DNA of 64,000 nucleotides from assembly GCF_017299535.1 (NCBI RefSeq), contig NZ_CP071238.1, forward strand, positions 4,092,001-4,156,000, in the 5' to 3' direction. Source of the stretch: Serratia marcescens subsp. marcescens ATCC 13880. GTDB taxonomy: Bacteria > Pseudomonadota > Gammaproteobacteria > Enterobacterales > Enterobacteriaceae. Below, in pieces: positions 52,491 to 61,549 of the stretch (positions are counted from its first letter, which is position 1; every line of letters starts with the position of its first letter). The position numbers were made by a program, and so were the translations under genes. Below the pieces are notes generated by a model. The model was not told the DNA's origin, did not search any database, and worked only from the letters and a program-made list of their open reading frames with translations.

Positions 52491-52667
52491 CCCCGCGTTA
52501 CGAAATGCGGAGATAACGGACATATAATGCCGGAACGGGAAAAGAGGCCGGGATCGGCGCATCGTGCGGTTGTCACCGGATACAGCGGAGGCAGCGCATT
52601 GCGCGCATTCTCTTTTGGCTCAGCAGTGGGCATAATGACAAACACGGTCTGGGTCAGATGAGTATGA

Positions 52668-53663
52668 ATGGTGAAGTCGCAGCGAATTACGTTAAATGAC
52701 ATTGCTGTACTGGCTGGTGTCACCAAAATGACGGTCAGTCGCTATCTGCGCACGCCGGACAGGGTTAAACCGGAAACGGCTGCGCGCATCGCCGCCGTGA
52801 TCGAGGAAGTCGGCTATCAGGCCGATCCCGACAATCCCGCCCTCTATTCCAATAGCCCTCCCCTCATCGGCGTTCTGGTTCCTTCTTTTAACAATCTGAT
52901 ATTTGCTGATGTCCTCGCCGGCATTGAATCCGTGACGTCTATACAGGGTTATCAGACGCTGGTCGTCAATTATGACTACAACAGCAAACGCGAAGAGGAG
53001 CAAATTGCCGCGATCCTGGCTTTTAAGATTAAAGGGCTGCTGCTGACCGAGTCGGTCCATAGCCTGCGGGCGGAAAAACTCCTGAAGGCGGCAAAAATAC
53101 CCGTTGCTGAAATCATGGGGCTGTCAGGCAATGCAGATCGAATTAACGTGGGTTTTGATAATGTGAAAGCCGGCTACGATATGACCACCATGTTGCTGGC
53201 CAGCGGTAAAAAACGCATTATCTATTTTGGTTCAATGTCTGATATCCGCGATGAACAGCGTTACACGGGATACTGTCAGGCAATGGCTAACCATGATTTG
53301 CCTACCGGTCGCATTTCCCCCAATAAGATCTCTTCCATTTCGATTGGGACAGGCATGATGACGCTTGCGAGCCAAATGTATCCGGATATGGACGGTATTC
53401 TCTGTACCAACGACGATCTGGCCGTGGGCGTGTTACAGGAATGCCTGGCAAACGGTATCGGCGTTCCAGCGCAAATTGCCATTGCCGGATTTCACGGTCT
53501 TGAGATCGGGCAGATCATTACCCCCCGGTTAGCCAGCGTACTGACGCCACGGTATGAGATGGGGAAAGTGGCGACAGAAATCATAATAAAAAAAATTAAA
53601 GGGCTGCCGACCATTGAACATGTCGATCTCCACTTCCGCCTGTCAATGGGGGAGACAATATAG
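52668..53663 (+). CDS. LacI-family regulator, GntR/IdnR-like (gluconate)
   Basis: A 331-residue LacI-type repressor closest in pattern to E. coli GntR and IdnR: LNDIAVLAGVTKMTVSRYLR (HTH), IGVLVPSFNNLIFADVLAGI, ILCTNDDLAVGVLQECLANG, AIAGFHGLEIGQIITPRLAS and VLTPRYEMG. Those proteins sense gluconate or ketogluconate. Here it faces the end of a gluconate-type dehydrogenase operon and is the best candidate regulator of the 52.7-61.2 kb module. The start may be the ATG at 52668 or the adjacent GTG at 52671. Confidence 0.87.
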   Translation: MVKSQRITLNDIAVLAGVTKMTVSRYLRTPDRVKPETAARIAAVIEEVGYQADPDNPALYSNSPPLIGVLVPSFNNLIFADVLAGIESVTSIQGYQTLVVNYDYNSKREEEQIAAILAFKIKGLLLTESVHSLRAEKLLKAAKIPVAEIMGLSGNADRINVGFDNVKAGYDMTTMLLASGKKRIIYFGSMSDIRDEQRYTGYCQAMANHDLPTGRISPNKISSISIGTGMMTLASQMYPDMDGILCTNDDLAVGVLQECLANGIGVPAQIAIAGFHGLEIGQIITPRLASVLTPRYEMGKVATEIIIKKIKGLPTIEHVDLHFRLSMGETI

Positions 53664-53671
53664 CTTTCCCC

Positions 53672-53777
53672 GCCAGTGACTTCATCACTGGCCATAGCGG
53701 CCCGCGTCGTCAGAAGAACATCACTCGCTATCCCGGCCAGAAATTCGGCCAGATGGCGTCACCCACCTGACCGAATT
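53672..53777. terminator. Two stem-loops between convergent regulator and dehydrogenase genes
   Basis: GCCAGTGA-CTTCA-TCACTGGC at 53672-53692 is a perfect 8-bp stem. A second, longer stem pairs 53742-53756 with 53763-53777 (13 of 15 paired, six-base loop). Each lies by one of the two convergent stop codons. No T-tracts follow, so the terminator role is tentative. Confidence 0.45.
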
Positions 53778-53782
53778 CCCCC

Positions 53783-55180
53783 TCAACGTGCCTTGCGGCG
53801 CCGGAGCCAGAATAGGATCAGCAGAATAATGACGACCGCCGTGGTGGCCATGCCAGGCAGAATCATCGGCTGCGCGCGCGCCAACAGCGGTTTCGGGCCC
53901 CCGGCGCGCACCTCACTCACGTCGGCCTCGCTCACGCTCAGCGTGCTGTTGCCGTATTTCTGCAGCACGAAGTTAGCGATATCGGCAACCTGCTTATCCG
54001 TCAGTTCTCCGACATAGGAACCGGCGCCAAAGCTCGGCATCAGGACGTGCTTACCGTCAACCCGGCGATCAACCCCCTGCAAAATGGCGGCAATCAGGTT
54101 TGACGGGTTGTTCGCGGCCGTGGTGGAGTTGTTGAATAGCGAAGGGTAAGCCTGGTTCAAACTGCCGCTGCCGTCCGGCTGATGGCAACTGGCGCAGTAG
54201 CCGCTGTAGAGCGCCTCGCCGCTATTGAGCGTGTGGTTGGCGTTGGGCGAATTCATGCCGCGGAGATGGTGCTCAACGTTGTAGTGCGCCTGACTGAGGC
54301 CATTGCCCTGGCGCCCCTCGCCCTGTGACGGCACGGTCTTCAGGTAAGTTGCAATCGCCTGCAGCTGCCGGTCGGTCAGGTATTGGAAGCTGTGCTCAAC
54401 GGCTTCAGCCATTGGCCCCGCAGCTTGTGCGCGCCCTTCCGCCCGACCGGTTTTCAGATAGTTCACTAACTCCTGCTCGCTCCAGTCGCCGATCCCTTCC
54501 TGGCGATCGGCGGTGATATTCGGCGCGTACCAAGAACCCAACGATGCCCCCATCAGGAAGCGCGAATTGTCTTCCGCCATCAGCACATTACGCGGCGTAT
54601 GACAGGTTCCGCAGTGAGCCGGCCCCTGCACCAGCGCGGCCCCCTCGTTCCACGCCTCACCTTTCGTCACATCCGGGGTGAAACGCCGATTATCCAAATA
54701 AAGCATGTTCCACACCGCCATGGAGAGGCGGATGTTGAACGGAAACGGCAGATCGGTTTGGCGCTTGGGTGGCTCATCGACCGGGGCAACGCCATGCATG
54801 AAATAGGTATACAACGCGTGGATCTCGTCATCACTCAGACGGGTGTAGGCGGTGTAGGGCATTGCCGGATAGAGATACGTCCCATCTTGCCGGATCCCCG
54901 AGCGCAGAACGTCGGCAAACGCCGCTTCAGAATAGCCGCCGATGCCGTATTTTACCGATGGGGTTATATTCGTGGCGTAGATAGTGCCCATGGGAGAAGC
55001 AATGCCGTACCCCCCGGCAAAAGGCTTGCCCTGCTGCTGCGTATTCGTATGGCAGGCCATGCAGTCCGAGGCGATAGCCAGCGCTTGCCCTTTAGCGATC
55101 AGATCGCCGTCCTGGGCATGCGCCGCGAAGCCGCTTCCCAGCAGCAGCGTCGCTGCCAGCGAATGGGTGATTTTATTCAT
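53783..55180 (-). CDS. Membrane-anchored triheme cytochrome c subunit of a gluconate-type dehydrogenase
   Basis: A 465-residue exported cytochrome c with signal peptide and three CXXCH heme sites: CMACH at residues 40-44, CGTCH at 190-194 and CASCH near residue 338. A single C-terminal membrane helix (PGMATTAVVIILLILFWLRR) anchors it to the inner membrane. This is the usual electron-accepting subunit of FAD-dependent gluconate, alcohol or sorbitol dehydrogenases, passing electrons to ubiquinone. The start overlaps the flavoprotein stop by 4 bp (ATGA), so it is translationally coupled. Confidence 0.9.
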   Translation of the reverse strand: MNKITHSLAATLLLGSGFAAHAQDGDLIAKGQALAIASDCMACHTNTQQQGKPFAGGYGIASPMGTIYATNITPSVKYGIGGYSEAAFADVLRSGIRQDGTYLYPAMPYTAYTRLSDDEIHALYTYFMHGVAPVDEPPKRQTDLPFPFNIRLSMAVWNMLYLDNRRFTPDVTKGEAWNEGAALVQGPAHCGTCHTPRNVLMAEDNSRFLMGASLGSWYAPNITADRQEGIGDWSEQELVNYLKTGRAEGRAQAAGPMAEAVEHSFQYLTDRQLQAIATYLKTVPSQGEGRQGNGLSQAHYNVEHHLRGMNSPNANHTLNSGEALYSGYCASCHQPDGSGSLNQAYPSLFNNSTTAANNPSNLIAAILQGVDRRVDGKHVLMPSFGAGSYVGELTDKQVADIANFVLQKYGNSTLSVSEADVSEVRAGGPKPLLARAQPMILPGMATTAVVIILLILFWLRRRKAR

Positions 55181-56829
55181 TTGCTCTCCAGGGCTCGAAG
55201 TACGTCATTGGCCGCCTTGAGTCCAAGCGCCGCCATCGTCAACGTGGTGTTGACAACGCTGGCTGAAACCATGGCGCCTCCACCCGGGATCCAAAGGTTG
55301 TCATGATCGTGGGCGCGGCAATTGCCGTTCACCACCGAGTTCGTGGGATCGCTGCCCATGATCGTGCCGCCCATAATGTGGTTGTTGGCATTCAGCTTGT
55401 CGTTAATCACAAACTCTTGCGCATCGAACAAGTCGCCAATCTGCCGTAGCTGGATTTTGACCACTTCCAGCCCTTTGCGCACGTAATCGCCGACGTCGTA
55501 GTGGATGTCCGGGCAGGCCAGGCCATGCTTGTCTTTGCGGGTGGAGCTCAGAGTAAGACGGTTGTTCGGATCCGGCAGCGGTTCCAGGCTAATGGAGAGA
55601 TCCACCGAGCGGCTGGCGCGATCGCGCACTTCATCCTGCAGCGCCTTGCCGACCTTGCCCGATTTCAGTACTTCAAGGGCGGAGGGGATCACCCGGTTGA
55701 TGTTGTTGATGATGATCTTGTTGGCGGAGTGGTCGCTGCGGAACGCGCCGTCACGATACCCCACCATGCAACTGCTCTGCGCCGGGCCGCGGCCAACCCA
55801 TAGGGCCTCTCGCGCCAGGAAGGAGCAGTGCAGGCCAGAGTGATCCATCATGTTGCGCCCCACCTGATCCGAGCTGTTCGCGATGCCGTTCGGGTTCTTT
55901 TCGTTGGCCGCCAGCAGCAGTAAGCGCGGGTTCTCAATCCCATTGCAGGCCAGAACGAACGCTTTACCGATCGCCCGATGGGAGTTATGCGCCGTGTCGT
56001 ACCAGTGAACGGCGGTGACGCGGTTATTGTCGTCGGTGTCAATTTTGTACACCACCGCCTCGGGGATCACCTTCGCCCCCTTGTGTTCGGCCCGTTCAAC
56101 GTGGTGAATGCCGTTGTACATGGCTCCGATCGGGCAAATCGGCTGGCAATTGTTATTGCCGCAGCAGGTGGGCCGTCCATTCCAGGGCCGGGTGCTGCGG
56201 CCTTGCGGAATGGGCACCGATTTAAAGCCGTGAGGATTAACAATCTCAGCAATGCGTCTGTCGCCGTAGGCCCAGGGCACCATGTCCATCGGGTAAGGCC
56301 CGCTGCGTTCCGCAGGGGACTGCCACTCCGGATTATTCGGGCCGGCAACGCCTATTTCCTCTTCGGCTTTCGCGTACCACGGTTCGATATCTTCGTAGGA
56401 AATAGGCCAGTCTCTCCCCACGCCATAGAGGGATTTCATGCGAAAATCATTGGGATGGTTGCGCCAGCAAGAAGCGGCCCAGTGCCAGGTGGTTCCCCCC
56501 ACCACACGCAAATAGCCCTGTTTAAAGCCTGAGCCATTGGGGCCGGTCAGTTTGATATAGTCGTTCTCCGGGAAATAAAGCGGCGCGGTGGCGTACTCCG
56601 ATTGCGGGTAAAGCCCCTGAAAATCCGACCCCGCACGATTGTGCAGTGGCATATTGCGCCAGTTTTCCACAGCCTGTGCGCGCTCAATGCGCGGGCCTGC
56701 CTCAAGTACCAGCACCGAGTAGCCCTGGCTCACCAAAGCATCCGCCATCAGACCGCCCACAATACCGGAACCGACAATGACGACATCGGCCTCTGCATCG
56801 CCGGAAGCATTAATTATTGGGCTTTTCAC
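55177..56829 (-). CDS. GMC flavoprotein subunit of a gluconate-type dehydrogenase, with 3Fe-4S motif
   Basis: A 550-residue GMC oxidoreductase. The FAD site is VVIVGSGIVGGLMADAL at residues 15-31. The active-site end has NNHIMGGTIMGSDPTNSVVN and PGGGAMVSASVVNTTLTMAA. A CC-x4-C-x3-C cluster (TCCGNNNCQPICPIGA) matches the 3Fe-4S ligands of FAD glucose dehydrogenase. It has no signal of its own and is probably carried out with the Tat-type small subunit. The substrate is most likely gluconate (giving 2-ketogluconate), judged from the neighbours. It overlaps both flanking genes by 4 bp. Confidence 0.9.
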   Translation of the reverse strand: MKSPIINASGDAEADVVIVGSGIVGGLMADALVSQGYSVLVLEAGPRIERAQAVENWRNMPLHNRAGSDFQGLYPQSEYATAPLYFPENDYIKLTGPNGSGFKQGYLRVVGGTTWHWAASCWRNHPNDFRMKSLYGVGRDWPISYEDIEPWYAKAEEEIGVAGPNNPEWQSPAERSGPYPMDMVPWAYGDRRIAEIVNPHGFKSVPIPQGRSTRPWNGRPTCCGNNNCQPICPIGAMYNGIHHVERAEHKGAKVIPEAVVYKIDTDDNNRVTAVHWYDTAHNSHRAIGKAFVLACNGIENPRLLLLAANEKNPNGIANSSDQVGRNMMDHSGLHCSFLAREALWVGRGPAQSSCMVGYRDGAFRSDHSANKIIINNINRVIPSALEVLKSGKVGKALQDEVRDRASRSVDLSISLEPLPDPNNRLTLSSTRKDKHGLACPDIHYDVGDYVRKGLEVVKIQLRQIGDLFDAQEFVINDKLNANNHIMGGTIMGSDPTNSVVNGNCRAHDHDNLWIPGGGAMVSASVVNTTLTMAALGLKAANDVLRALESK

Positions 56830-57413
56830 ACGCGATCCTCATATTTTTTATCGGCTACGGCAGGCAAATCTGTTGTGGGAATGGAAGGTTGGCGGGTAAC
56901 GCCCGGCGGCAAGCCGGTCCACCACAGCGGGCCAAAATTGCACCAGGTCGGCACAATCAGGGCATCCTGAACCGTGCGATACATCAGCGCCTCTTTATAA
57001 CTAATCAACTGCCCCTGCTCGGCGCTTGAAGGATCTACGGTTCCGGTATACCACGCGGTCACGATCGCCTGGATAAGCTCCCTTTGCCCCTGTTCAATCG
57101 CATGTCGGTTCAAGGTTTCCGCATCGGTGGCTTGCTGGCTCAGGATGAACAGGGCGTTGAGTTGCGAGTTCAACTGCGGAAAATGTTCGCGCAGTGCGGA
57201 AAAATAGCGGGCGGAGAGTGTGACGTCCAAATCGTCAAACTCGGTAATTCTTCTCGAAATTTGTAAAAATTGCGCGTATTCAACGGGCGAGGCGGCAATT
57301 TGCGCCCGTTCGGCATAGGTTATATTTGAATAAGGCAACAGGCTGGCGGCGACGATGACGCCCACCATTTTCCCCAGCGCCTCCCTGCGGGTAAGCACGA
57401 TTTGCAACGACAT
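56826..57413 (-). CDS. Small (chaperone/Tat) subunit of the gluconate-type dehydrogenase
   Basis: A 195-residue protein of the gluconate 2-dehydrogenase subunit 3 / sorbitol dehydrogenase small-subunit family. The N-terminus LTRREALGKMVGVIVAASLL has the twin-arginine and hydrophobic stretch of a Tat signal. The end includes LMYRTVQDALIVPTWCNFGP and WTGLPPG. In homologous enzymes it carries the flavoprotein across the membrane and stabilises it. It is the first gene of the small subunit-flavoprotein-cytochrome operon. A TTAGCTCCGAAAT leader precedes it. Confidence 0.87.
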   Translation of the reverse strand: MSLQIVLTRREALGKMVGVIVAASLLPYSNITYAERAQIAASPVEYAQFLQISRRITEFDDLDVTLSARYFSALREHFPQLNSQLNALFILSQQATDAETLNRHAIEQGQRELIQAIVTAWYTGTVDPSSAEQGQLISYKEALMYRTVQDALIVPTWCNFGPLWWTGLPPGVTRQPSIPTTDLPAVADKKYEDRV

Positions 57414-57789
57414 TATTAGCTCCGAAATAATTTATTTTTATATAGTTTTTTTAATATCTATCAGAACGCAGGCAAACCAAAATAAAAAATTGTGCTAATG
57501 GGGAGGAATCGCATTAAAAGATCAAGGCGTTATGAGATTGGCTACATCTACGACAGAGGTAAACTCACGGCCTTTAATGATGTAATCTGAACCTGAAGCA
57601 AATATCCCTGTAAATAATACGGCGTAATCTCTGCCGTAAATTTATTCAACCCAACTCAATTTTTAAAAGTTAGGGGCTATGGCGTTGACGGGAAAGGCGT
57701 ATTCTTCGGAATCGCGGCAGACGGCGGATGAGCGAGGCTTTCCGCCGGGCAGCCTGAAGTAGCGATACCAGCCGCCGCTGAACGTTTTG
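57414..57789. other. Gene-free leader region of the dehydrogenase operon
   Basis: Mostly AT-rich near 57420-57490. It contains a short stem TACGGC/GCCGTA around 57618-57638 and no reliable gene; a 30-codon frame at 57498 lacks support. It probably holds the promoter of the dehydrogenase operon, whose elements I could not fix. Confidence 0.4.
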
Positions 57790-58260
57790 CTACGTCAGCA
57801 GGGCGCCGTCGATTTTCGCCACAATTTTGCGCAGAACTGCCGGTGTTGTGCAGGTACTCATCGGGCGATGCAGCTCCCCCGGAAAGATAACGGCAAGTTC
57901 ACCGGGTTGCAGGTGGATGAGAGTCTCACCGGGGATCGCCGGGCTAAACCCAAGGTCGTGCGCCTCGTTAAATGGCTCACTCAGGGGCAAAGGCAGCCCC
58001 AGAACCCCGGCGCCAATCACTTCTCTCCCTTCCAGGACAAGATGGATATCCAGATACTGGCGATGAAACTCCGGCTTCTGGTCGGCCAATAGTTTGGTTT
58101 CCCCTTCAACGACGTTAAAGAACATCTGTTTACCCTGCACCTGATAGTGGCCGACAGGTAAATTGTACGGCTCACTTTCAATAATGCTGGCCAGCATTTT
58201 TCGAATGGCTGCCGGATAGAATCTATTATTTACGGCAGTGGTTAAGGCATCAATTATCAT
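57790..58260 (-). CDS. YhcH/YjgK/YiaL-family protein
   Basis: A 156-residue cupin-like protein of the YhcH/YjgK/YiaL (EbgC) family, often encoded with sugar or sugar-acid catabolic genes and thought to act on sugar anomers or open-chain forms. Typical blocks are GHYQVQGKQMFFNVVEGETK, HRQYLDIHLVLEGREVIGAG and LQPGELAVIFPGELHRPM. It is transcribed in the same direction as the dehydrogenase operon, 376 bp upstream, and diverges from the hydroxyacid dehydrogenase gene. Confidence 0.85.
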   Translation of the reverse strand: MIIDALTTAVNNRFYPAAIRKMLASIIESEPYNLPVGHYQVQGKQMFFNVVEGETKLLADQKPEFHRQYLDIHLVLEGREVIGAGVLGLPLPLSEPFNEAHDLGFSPAIPGETLIHLQPGELAVIFPGELHRPMSTCTTPAVLRKIVAKIDGALLT

Positions 58261-58528
58261 AATACTTTCTCTGGTAGATATCGGTTCGGTATTTCACTGA
58301 TAAAAACAATGGCTGGGTAGTTTTATGGCAACACGCAATCTCGGCGTAATTACGGTAGAATCGCTATTAGTTCGCTCTACGGGCGCCACTATGAATAAGC
58401 AACAAAGCAAACCGCTTTGTTTCTAATATTTACAACCTATCTCCACTGTGAGTAAACTCCACCTGAAAGGCTATTCGGCATGGTGAAATAAGTCATGGCC
58501 TATCTCACGGTTTTTAGCCGCTTAAAAC

Positions 58529-58544
58529 TGTGACAAAAGTCACT
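58529..58544. promoter_or_regulatory. CRP site in the divergent control region
   Basis: TGTGACAAAAGTCACT matches TGTGA-N6-TCACA at nine of ten positions. It lies in the 571-bp gap between the YiaL-family gene and the hydroxyacid dehydrogenase gene; this gap has no other gene. Confidence 0.65.
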
Positions 58545-58751
58545 TAATTAAGTGTTACGAAACAACGTTACTTATCCTGTGATCTACGGCAGAAAATCAC
58601 TGGTTATTCACCGCTCTCGCCAAAACCGATCGATTTCGCATTCTCCTCCTACGGGCATAATGGGTTATTTGCCCCGATAGTCACTGACAGAAGCCATGAA
58701 ATTGCACACGAGATCACGCCAGCAGTAACATGCTTTTTTAACACTCTTTGG

Positions 58752-58767
58752 CGTGATGCAGATCGCA
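58752..58767. promoter_or_regulatory. Second CRP-like site, 65 bp before the hydroxyacid dehydrogenase
   Basis: CGTGATGCAGATCGCA matches the CRP consensus at eight of ten positions. Its distance from the start codon would place it near -41 of a start site around 58800, as at class II CRP promoters. No start site was confirmed. Confidence 0.4.
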
Positions 58768-58831
58768 AAAATAAGCGGTAAAAAAACGTCTGATACAGGG
58801 TATCCCCTATTTTTCAGACAGGATCGCAACG

Positions 58832-59782
58832 ATGCACACTGACACTCAACCTACCATTTTGCTTATCGCGCCGGTGATGGATGCTTTACAGGCCGCGTTG
58901 GACGCCCGTTACCGGGTATTCCGTCTCTATGAACAATCAGATATTCCAGCCTTCCTGGTTCGCCATGGCGCAGACGTTCAGGCGGTGGTCACCCGTGGTG
59001 ATGTGGGGGTAACCCGGGAGACGCTGGAACAGCTGCCGCAGGTGGGCATGATTGCCGTCTTTGGCGTGGGAACTGACGCTATCGATCTCAACTACACCCG
59101 GGAACGCCATATCAGCGTCGGGATCACCGCCGGCGTGCTGACCGATGATGTGGCCGATCTGGCGATGGGGCTAATGCTGTCCGCCAGCCGCCGCCTCTGC
59201 CAAGGGGACCGATTTGTACGCGAAGGCCGCTGGGAAACGACGCCGCCACCGCTGGCGACCAAAGTGAGCGGTAAACGCATCGGTATTTTCGGCATGGGGA
59301 ATATTGGCCAAGCCATCGCCCGCCGGGCGAAAGGCTTCGATATGACCATCCTGTATACTGACCGCCAGCGCAAAGACGGCCTGGATTACCAGTGGTGCGC
59401 CGATCTGCACACGCTCGCAGCACAGAGTGATTTCCTGGTGATCGCGGCATCCGGCAGTGCGGAAAACCGCGGGATTGTTGATGCCAGCGTATTTAACGCC
59501 ATGCCCGAACGCGCCTGGCTTATCAATATCGCCCGCGGCAGCCTGGTCGATGAGGCGGCGCTGATAAAGGCGTTACAAAATCATGTTATCGCCGGGGCCG
59601 CTCTGGACGTCTTTGAAAACGAACCCCATGTCCCGACAGCGTTCTTTGCGCTCGAGAATGTTCTGCTTCAACCCCATGTGGCCAGCGCTACCGTAGAAAC
59701 ACGTCAGGGAATGAGCCAATCCGTTTTGGATAATCTGGCAGGTTATTTTTCACATCAGGATATTCCTGGGTTAATTAAATAA
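58832..59782 (+). CDS. D-isomer 2-hydroxyacid dehydrogenase (2-ketogluconate reductase type)
   Basis: A 316-residue NAD(P)-dependent dehydrogenase. The nucleotide motif is GIFGMGNIGQAIARR (G154, G156, G159). The catalytic residues are R235 (NIARGSLVD), E264 (FENEP) and H282 (LLQPHVASAT). It belongs to the GhrB/hydroxypyruvate reductase group, which often reduces 2-ketogluconate to gluconate. AGGAT precedes the ATG. It is followed 84 bp later by an MFS importer gene, so import and reduction of a keto-acid are probably co-expressed. Confidence 0.88.
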   Translation: MHTDTQPTILLIAPVMDALQAALDARYRVFRLYEQSDIPAFLVRHGADVQAVVTRGDVGVTRETLEQLPQVGMIAVFGVGTDAIDLNYTRERHISVGITAGVLTDDVADLAMGLMLSASRRLCQGDRFVREGRWETTPPPLATKVSGKRIGIFGMGNIGQAIARRAKGFDMTILYTDRQRKDGLDYQWCADLHTLAAQSDFLVIAASGSAENRGIVDASVFNAMPERAWLINIARGSLVDEAALIKALQNHVIAGAALDVFENEPHVPTAFFALENVLLQPHVASATVETRQGMSQSVLDNLAGYFSHQDIPGLIK

Positions 59783-59814
59783 AAATGATCGTTTGAGTTA
59801 CGAATGATCATTTT
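59782..59814. repeat. Inverted repeat between the dehydrogenase and MFS genes
   Basis: AAAATGATC (59782-59790) and GATCATTTT (59806-59814) are perfect arms with a 15-base loop. The structure could attenuate transcription between the two genes, stabilise mRNA, or serve as an operator. Confidence 0.45.
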
Positions 59815-59866
59815 ATCCGCCGACACAATATCCTTTGTGAATGGCGGATATCATCGAGACGCTATT

Positions 59867-61177
59867 ATGACCGATAAAATACCAGGAACTCGCTGGCTGC
59901 GGGTTATCGCGCCGATCCTTATCACCTGCATTATTTCATTTATGGATCGCGTTAATATCAGCTTTGCTCTGCCGGGCGGCATGGAACAGGATTTAGGCAT
60001 TACCAGCCAGATGGCTGGCGTGGCCAGCGGTATCTTTTTTATTGGTTATTTATTTCTGCAAATCCCTGGCGGACGACTTGCGGTTTACGGTAGCGGGAAA
60101 CGTTTTATCGCCTGGTCGCTCGTGGCCTGGGCGGTTGTCTCTATTGCCACCGGGTTCGTCACCCATGAATATCAACTGCTCGTGCTGCGTTTTATTCTCG
60201 GGATCTCCGAAGGGGGAATGTTGCCCGTCGTGCTGACCATGGTCAGCAATTGGTTCCCGGAAAAAGAACTGGGCCGGGCCAATGCCTTTGTCATGATGTT
60301 TGCCCCACTAGGAGGGATGCTGACCGCCCCGGTTTCCGGCGCGATTATTGCCGCCCTCGACTGGCGCTGGCTGTTCATTATCGAAGGCTTATTGTCGATC
60401 GTGGTGTTGACCATTTGGTGGCTGGTGATCAGTGACCGCCCGGAAGAAGCGCGTTGGCTGCCGGCGAAGGAACGCGACTATTTATTGACCGAACTGGCCC
60501 GGGAGCGCAAAGCGCGGGAAGGGATGGCGCCGGCGGCCAAAGCGCCGCTAAAAGCGGTGTTCCGCAACAAGGGATTGATGCGTCTGGTCGTGCTGAATTT
60601 CTTTTACCAGACCGGGGACTATGGGTATACGTTGTGGCTGCCCACCATCTTGAAAAACCTGACCGGTGGCAGCATGGCCAATGTTGGGGTATTGGCGATC
60701 CTGCCGTTTGTTGCCACTCTGGCGGGGATTTATGTGATTTCGATGTTCAGCGATCGCAGCGGTAAACGCCGTTTGTGGGTCAGGATCTCCCTGTACTGTT
60801 TTGCGGCGGCGCTGATAGCCTCGGTGATCCTGCATGAGCACGTGGTGGCCGCCTATATCGCGTTGGTGGTGTGCGGCTTCTTCCTTAAAGCGGCGACCAG
60901 CCCCTTCTGGTCAATTCCCGGACGCATTGCGGCGGCAGAAGTGGCGGGCAGCGCTCGCGGGGTGATCAACGGACTGGGCAACCTCGGTGGGTTTTGCGGC
61001 CCCTATCTGGTCGGCGTCATGATTTATCTGTACGGACAGAACGCCGCGGTTTGCGCGCTGGCGGCATCGCTGCTGCTGGCGGGAAGTATCACCTTCCTGC
61101 TGCCGAAAGAATGCGATCGCACCTGCGAAGAAACGGATAACCGCCTGCCATCCGGGGCCAAACAGAAATGGAGTTGA
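59867..61177 (+). CDS. MFS transporter, 2-ketogluconate/organic-anion type
   Basis: A 436-residue transporter of the anion:cation symporter MFS family with twelve membrane segments. Family blocks are ISFMDRVNISFALPGGMEQD near the N-terminus, RFILGISEGGMLPVVLTMVS and NWFPEKELGRANAFVMMFAP. Related proteins import 2-ketogluconate, tartrate or glucarate. The start was placed at 59867 (MTDKIPGTRWL); the upstream 21 residues of the open frame overlap the inverted repeat. It is the last gene of the ketogluconate module. Confidence 0.85.
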   Translation: MTDKIPGTRWLRVIAPILITCIISFMDRVNISFALPGGMEQDLGITSQMAGVASGIFFIGYLFLQIPGGRLAVYGSGKRFIAWSLVAWAVVSIATGFVTHEYQLLVLRFILGISEGGMLPVVLTMVSNWFPEKELGRANAFVMMFAPLGGMLTAPVSGAIIAALDWRWLFIIEGLLSIVVLTIWWLVISDRPEEARWLPAKERDYLLTELARERKAREGMAPAAKAPLKAVFRNKGLMRLVVLNFFYQTGDYGYTLWLPTILKNLTGGSMANVGVLAILPFVATLAGIYVISMFSDRSGKRRLWVRISLYCFAAALIASVILHEHVVAAYIALVVCGFFLKAATSPFWSIPGRIAAAEVAGSARGVINGLGNLGGFCGPYLVGVMIYLYGQNAAVCALAASLLLAGSITFLLPKECDRTCEETDNRLPSGAKQKWS

Positions 61178-61378
61178 GCGGCAATAACGCGGTGTGGGCA
61201 GCGACGGCGGCTCACACCCGCGTCAGGATTGGGCGGCGCGTTGTGTTATCGCGGTTAAATGCCAGGCCAATGGCTTGAGCGACTCACACATCAACCCGCA
61301 CCAAACGGTGATGCATCGTTGAGAATCAGCTTTTCTGAAAACGGTTATAACTCAATGGGGTGATGCATAGGGAGATTT

Positions 61379-61452
61379 TGGAGCGGGTGAAGGGAATCGA
61401 ACCCTCGTATGCAGCTTGGGAAGCTGCCGTTCTACCATTGAACTACACCCGC
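61379..61452 (-). tRNA. glyU: tRNA-Gly (anticodon CCC)
   Basis: On the minus strand GCGGGTG pairs with CACCCGC at the acceptor. The D-arm has AGTTCAATGGTAGAAC and the anticodon stem-loop GCAGC-TTCCCAA-GCTGC gives CCC. The T-arm is GAGGGTTCGATTCCCTT. The discriminator base and an encoded CCA end are present. It corresponds to E. coli glyU and lies 147 bp downstream of lysS. Confidence 0.95.
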
Positions 61453-61549
61453 ATCGGTGTGCGACAGGCATTATAACCGGTTATCGGCGGCGGGCAAGCG
61501 GAGATGGCGCGTAACTGCCGATGTTTTAAGCGGTTAAGTTCAGTGGGCG

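Noticed and set aside
57498..57590. 30-codon frame beginning MGRNRIKRSRRYEIGYIYDR
   Set aside because: It is very short and has no ribosome site. It looks faintly protein-like, but nothing supports translation.
61379..61452. tRNA-Gly as an integration site
   Set aside because: I found no repeated copy of the tRNA 3' end and no integrase gene in the window.
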